From assembly GCA_022009835.1 (NCBI GenBank), contig CP091726.1, positions 248,001 to 312,000 on the forward strand: a stretch of 64,000 nt of DNA, in the 5' to 3' direction. Below the pieces are notes generated by a model. It worked only from the letters and a program-made list of their open reading frames with translations. It made no database searches and was not told the DNA's origin. Origin of the DNA: Bacilli bacterium (GTDB taxonomy: Bacteria > Bacillota_I > Bacilli_A > RF39 > UBA660). Position numbers and translations under genes: made by a program. Positions 60,346 through 64,000 of this stretch are shown piece by piece; positions within the stretch are counted from its first letter, which is position 1; each line of letters opens with the position of its first letter.

Positions 60346-60813
60346 AGTCCGTTATTTATTATTTGGTGTGTGTCCTCGTATATTACTTCTGACACTTCTA
60401 GTAATTTTTAAATATTTGTCTTTATTTATTTTTGTTTTCTAGTTCTAGATAGAAATTATTTTTTTGTAATAATATATTTTTATTTTTTTATAGTCTCTTT
60501 TTAAATCAAAGTAATCTATTTTTATATAGAAGTGGGATGTCAGTATGAATAATTATTTTTTTATTTCTATTTCATCTTTCTTATAATAAATGGTTTTATC
60601 GTTTTTTTACTTTGATTATGGTTCCATAATTAATATCTTGATATATTTCTAAATATGTTAGTCCGTATAGTTTATTTTTATTTATTTTTTATTATTTCTT
60701 TAGTTAATTCTTTGACTTTTTACTTGATTGTATATATCTATTATTTGGTTGGGCATTTTTTTATTTGATAGGTATCTTTAAATAATTTTGTTATTATCAT
60801 ATTTCACTTCCAT
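60346..60813 (-). CDS. Hypothetical protein (heavily frame-broken)
   Basis: A coding stretch between der and engB on the same strand. Joined pieces: MEVKYDNNKI, MPNQIIDIYNQVKSKELTKEIIKN, KLYGLTYLEIYQDINYGTIIKVKK, YYKKDEIEI, ending DTHQIINNGLKK with TAA 60346-60348. About 150 residues, charged, no motif seen. At least eight breaks; the start at 60813 is a guess from AAATTATGGAAG. Confidence 0.4.
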
Positions 60814-60849
60814 AATAATTTATGAAAAAAATGAAAAAGGGAAACTCTA

Positions 60850-61444
60850 TTATAGATATTTCTCTATTTCATTATATACTTCATTTTTTTACCAGTCTTT
60901 GTTACACTAGAAAAATAGTATTATATCGTTTTTCATTATTTAAATTTAATTCTTTAATAATAATGTTTTTTTATTTTTTTGATGACTATTTTTTTGGTAC
61001 TTTATCTACTTTAGTACATATTATAGTTACTGGTATATTGTAGTATTTTTAAATAATTATACATTAATATATCGTCTTCAGTTGGTTTATGTCTAAAGTC
61101 TATTAGAAGAAAGACCATTTGTAAATTTGCTCTTGATTTTAAATAACTTTCTATTATTAAGCCAAATCTTTTTCTTTAGAGAATTTCTTACTTTTAGCAA
61201 AGCCATATCCCGGGGCATCTACTAGGTAAAAATTCATCATTTATTTTTATAGAAGTTTAGGGTTTGGGTTTTACCTGGAGTTGCTGATGTTCTGGCATAA
61301 TTTTTTCTATTTATTATTGAGTTAATAAAACTACTTTTACCAACATTACTTCTTCCTACTAGTAAGAACTCTTTTTTATTGTCTGTTGGATATTGACTTT
61401 CTCTAACAGCAGATATTATTAATTCAATAGTACTTATTTTTCAT
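60850..61444 (-). CDS. engB: EngB/YsxC GTPase (frame-broken)
   Basis: About 193 residues: MKISTIELIISA (one base fix), SQYPTDNKKEFLLVGRSNVGKSSFINSII (G1), NYARTSATPGKTQTLNFY, YLVDAPGYGFAK (G3), MVFLLIDFRHKPTEDDILMYNYL, ICTKVDKVPK (G4), FSSVTKTGKNEVYNEIEKYL. Needed for 50S assembly. Seven or more breaks at A runs. Confidence 0.93.
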
Positions 61445-61518
61445 ATTTCTCTCACCGAGATAATTTTTATCATAATATAGCAAATTGCTTATGTCTTTTT
61501 AATTTTGGTTTATATTTT

Positions 61519-62036
61519 TTAACTAATTTTTTTAGCTGTCTTTTCTAGCTTAATAGGATTGTCTTCTTTTGCTTGATGGGTTAACATTTGTTCTTGAATA
61601 TTTAATGCTATTATGTAATCTATTTTACTTGCAGGTGTTATATTATTATTTAATTTATCGATAAATACTTTTTGCTGTTTCTGTATGATTTTTCCTTTTA
61701 GGTATACTCTTTCATATAACATTGGTAGTACTTCACTATCTTTGCCAATGGTTACTTTTTTTATTTAAGTGTCTATATAATAATAAGCCATGAGTAAATT
61801 CATGAATGTTTATTAGAAGGGTTTCTTCGTTCTTTATATAAGGAGCTATTATTTGTATTTTTTGTAGTTTGTTGTTTTTTTAAATATGTAATAGCAGCCT
61901 ATGAAGCAATGGTATTCTTCTTCAGAAAAAAATCAAATAATATGCCGTTCGCATACAGATATTTTATAGCTTCTTCATTATATAATTTATGTTTTTTTAA
62001 AAAGTCTATAAATACTTTGTAATAATCTTTTTTCAT
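61519..62036 (-). CDS. Putative zincin-like protein (frame-broken)
   Basis: About 172 residues: MKKDYYKVFIDFLKKHKLYNEEAIKYLYAN, IQIIAPYIKNEETLLINIHEFTHGLLLYRHL with HExxH (HEFTH), KDSEVLPMLYERVYL with a Glu 27 residues on that could be the third ligand, ending KLEKTAKKIS. The layout suggests a soluble metallopeptidase-like protein. It lies just before the YugP-type protease. Breaks at 61765, 61875, 61925. No known family recognised. Confidence 0.6.
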
Positions 62037-62098
62037 ATGTTACCCCCTGTAAATGAATTATAGCATACCTTATAAAAAAAGAAAATGACTAGTTGTCC

Positions 62099-62779
62099 CT
62101 ATTTGTAAATATTAAAAACATATCTTAATATTTCTAATAATGTCGATAACATAGATGCTACATAAGTAAAGGCCGCTGCTGCAAGCATGTTTTTTTGCTG
62201 CAGGTAATTCTTCGCTATCTAATAATTTTTAGATTTTTCTAGTTCTTTTTAGAGCTCTTTTTGAAGCATTAAATTCAACAGGAAGTGTTATTAATTGAAA
62301 TACTAATAAGGATAGTAGTAATATTATACCTATTTCCATTAATTTATATGAAAAGATGGCTCCAATTAATATGGCTAAATATCCTAGATGAGTACATATA
62401 TTTACAGTAGGAACTATTTTGCTTCTTATTCGCATAGGTTTATAATTTACTTTGTCTTGGATAGCATGACCACATTCATGGGCTGCTACTGCAAGGGATG
62501 CAATACTAGATCCATGGTAGATATCTGTTGACAATTTTATTACTTTTTTTGTTGGATCATAGTGGTCAGTTAGATTTCCTTTTGTTTCTAGTACTATGAT
62601 GTCTTGTAAGTTGTTTTTATCTAATATTTTTCTAGCGGCATCAAAACCTGTTAAATCTTTATTATTTAGTTTTTCCTTTTGTATTTATTATATGATACGG
62701 ATACTAATATTTGGGCTATTATAGTTACTAATAGTCCAATCCATATTAATAGGTCATAAGTTATTATATTATTATTCAT
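62099..62779 (-). CDS. YugP-type zinc metalloprotease, membrane-bound (frame-broken)
   Basis: About 228 residues of the PF04298 neutral zinc metallopeptidase family: TM helix LLIWIGLLVTIIAQILVSVSY, LTGFDAARKILDKNNL, TKGNLTDHYDPTKKVIKLS, zinc motif VAAHECGHAIQDKV, VNICTHLGYLAILIGAIF, LPVEFNASKRALKR (third ligand Glu), LTYVAS-like end after joining (FTYVASMLSTLLEILRYVFNIYK). Site TAGGAGGAAGCAAA. Breaks at 62190, 62220, 62675. Confidence 0.9.
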
Positions 62780-62833
62780 TTTGCTTCCTCCTACAAGTAT
62801 TATAATATTTAAATATGGTAAAATTATGTGATT

Positions 62834-63504
62834 TTAAAAGATATTAAATGGGTATCTGTTTGGCTTACTTAAAGTAAATGTTAATAGTTCTTTAGTAGTA
62901 GGGTGAGTAAATGTTATGCTTTCGGCAAATAAGGCAATATTTATATTATTGTTGTTATGACCATATTTGGTGTCTCCTACTAAAGGATGATTTCGACTAG
63001 AAAATTGAACTCTTATTTGATGAGAACGGCCAGTAATTAAATTTATTTTTTTATTAGGGAAAGATGATCTTTTTCTTTTTAATACTTGGTATTCTAAAGC
63101 AGAATACTTTCCTTTTTCTTTGGTAGTTATGGTACTTATATTTTTTTCTTTATTTTTTTGATGAGATAATCTTCTAGTTTTCCTTTTTGTGATGGGTATC
63201 CTTCTACAACTGCTAGGTATGTTTTATGAAAGGTATTATTTCTTATTTCTTCACTTAGTCTTGAAGCTGCTTTTGAAGTTTTGGCAAATACCATAATTCC
63301 TCCTACTGGTCTATCTAATCGATGAACTAGTCCTATATAAGCATCTCCTTTTTTCTTTTCTTTTTTGATACGATAATTTTTTAAAATAGTGATCATATCA
63401 AAATCTTTACTTATATCTTCTTGAACTGGTATATTTACTGGTTTTTCTACTACTAGAAGATGGTTATCTTCATATATTATGTTAATCTTTGGTAACTCTT
63501 GCAT
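62834..63504 (-). CDS. RluD-family rRNA pseudouridine synthase (frame-broken)
   Basis: About 222 residues: INIIYEDNHLLVVEKPVNIPVQED, YIGLVHRLDRPVGGIMVFAKTSKAASRLSE with catalytic Asp in HRLDRPVGG, NTFHKTYLAVVEG, INLITGRSHQIRVQFSSRNHPLVGDTKYG. HRLDRPVGG instead of HRLDxxTSG and no S4 domain fits the short RluD-like Firmicutes paralogues. Start taken as 63504 (MQELPK), inside the end of the next gene. One break near 63130. Confidence 0.9.
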
Positions 63505-64000
63505 ATATTCCACAAGGTAGTATTAATTTATCTTCGGTTACGGGTAGACAGTTTTCACCAGTTTCTATTTTGCAGTTTGGGAAGTTTTGTTTCAAGATAT
63601 TTTCAAGAGATATATGACTTATTCCAGTTGTATAACAACTTATTAATAGAAATGAAAAATCTTCAGATAATACTCTTTTTACAGCATTTAGTAAACGAGG
63701 AAAATCATTTTCAAATTTCCATACTTCTTTATTGGGTCCTCTTCCATAACTTGGTGGATCCATAATAATAGCGTCGTATTTTTCTTTCTCTTCTTTCTTC
63801 TCTTTCTAAAAATTTTATAGTGTCTTCAGTTATAAATCTTATTTTGTTATTTTCTAGATGACATAATTTCATGTTTTCTTTGGCCCATTCATTTATTCCT
63901 TTGGAAGCATCAACATGAACTACTTCATCTGCTCCTGCATTAGATGCTGCCATGGTAGCACATCCAGTGTAGGCAAATAAATTTAATACTTTCATTTCAT
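63482..64000 (-). CDS. Class I SAM-dependent rRNA-type methyltransferase (partial)
   Basis: C-terminal catalytic part: VLNLFAYTGCATMAASNAGADEVVHVDASKGINEWAKEN (SAM motif I), FITEDTIKFLERE, then after a break near 63785 AIIMDPPSYGRGPNKEVWKFE (DPPSY motif), LLISCYTTGISHISLENIL, VTEDKLILPCGIYARVTKD. The DPPSYGRG stretch fits the RlmI/RlmK-like group (PF10672). The N-terminus continues past the window edge. Overlaps the RluD-type gene by about 23 bases. Confidence 0.85.

Noticed and set aside
1..64000. TGA read as Trp
   Set aside because: TGA ends several intact genes at the right place (for example the M23 peptidase at 32188-32190 and uvsE), and Trp is coded by TGG.
1..64000. CRISPR array or cas genes
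   Set aside because: No regularly spaced direct repeats and no cas-like ORF.
1..64000. Insertion sequences with DDE transposases
   Set aside because: No DDE transposase was recognised; mobility genes are serine recombinases, a relaxase, TnpV and an integrase remnant.

Overview
The window is very AT-rich bacterial DNA of Bacillota type: AGGAGG-like ribosome sites, TAA/TAG/TGA all used as stops, a delta subunit of RNA polymerase, and Bacillus-like gene order. YabG, Veg, SpoVG, YabP, YabQ, SpoIVA and SpoVIF point to an endospore former, probably an uncultured gut-type Bacilli/Clostridia relative; I cannot name the species. Many genes are split by one-base frame breaks, nearly all in runs of A or T, in housekeeping and accessory genes alike. 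I read these as homopolymer sequencing errors and give whole-gene spans, saying where I joined frames.

Layout. 1-2402: end of an unknown gene, then tex. 2477-2550: tRNA-Gly(TCC). 2551 to about 23.9 kb: an accessory island starting at the tRNA 3' end. It splits into modules, each headed by the motif GCTC(C/T)A followed by a hairpin; five of the six are preceded by an extended or consensus -10 promoter not belonging to a tRNA. Module 1 (2.55-7.6 kb) has a small protein, a large serine recombinase, and two membrane-tethered XRE regulators around a secreted protein. Module 2 (7.6-14.8 kb) has a related small protein, a related recombinase, a MobV relaxase with an oriT-like region, and a four-gene cargo operon. 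Module 3 (14.8-19.4 kb) has an 80-residue protein under an elaborate leader, a third recombinase, TnpV, an HD phosphohydrolase and a DUF6414 protein. Module 4 is a small zincin gene. Module 5 (20.3-23.7 kb) has another small ORF, then a CBASS-like CD-NTase, a four-TM protein and an HD phosphohydrolase on the other strand. A tyrosine-integrase remnant lies at the right edge.

24-64 kb is mostly core genome. It holds ybaK-like deacylase, uvsE, a 10TM permease; rpsF-ssb-rpsR behind an S6:S18-type leader; rplI, dnaB, a LysM/G5/M23 peptidase, walJ, rlmH; rsmA, yabG, veg, spoVG, yabP, yabQ, divIC; tilS-ftsH; tyrS behind a Tyr T-box; prfA-prmC; a class A PBP; ywiB-like, argS, rpoE; two 2-hydroxyacyl-CoA dehydratase/activase-like genes; tandem VUT-type transporters; a LexA-like protein; hup; spoIVA, spoVIF, der, engB; a YugP-type protease; an RluD-type synthase and an RlmI-type methyltransferase at the edge.

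The most interesting signals are the repeated GCTCCA/leader modules heading each island segment (attachment-site array, regulatory RNA family, or both); leader-peptide attenuators before two recombinases; the CD-NTase/4TM/HD operon; and a two-copy structured RNA candidate at 44.48 and 52.55 kb whose stems differ in sequence but whose loop is conserved.
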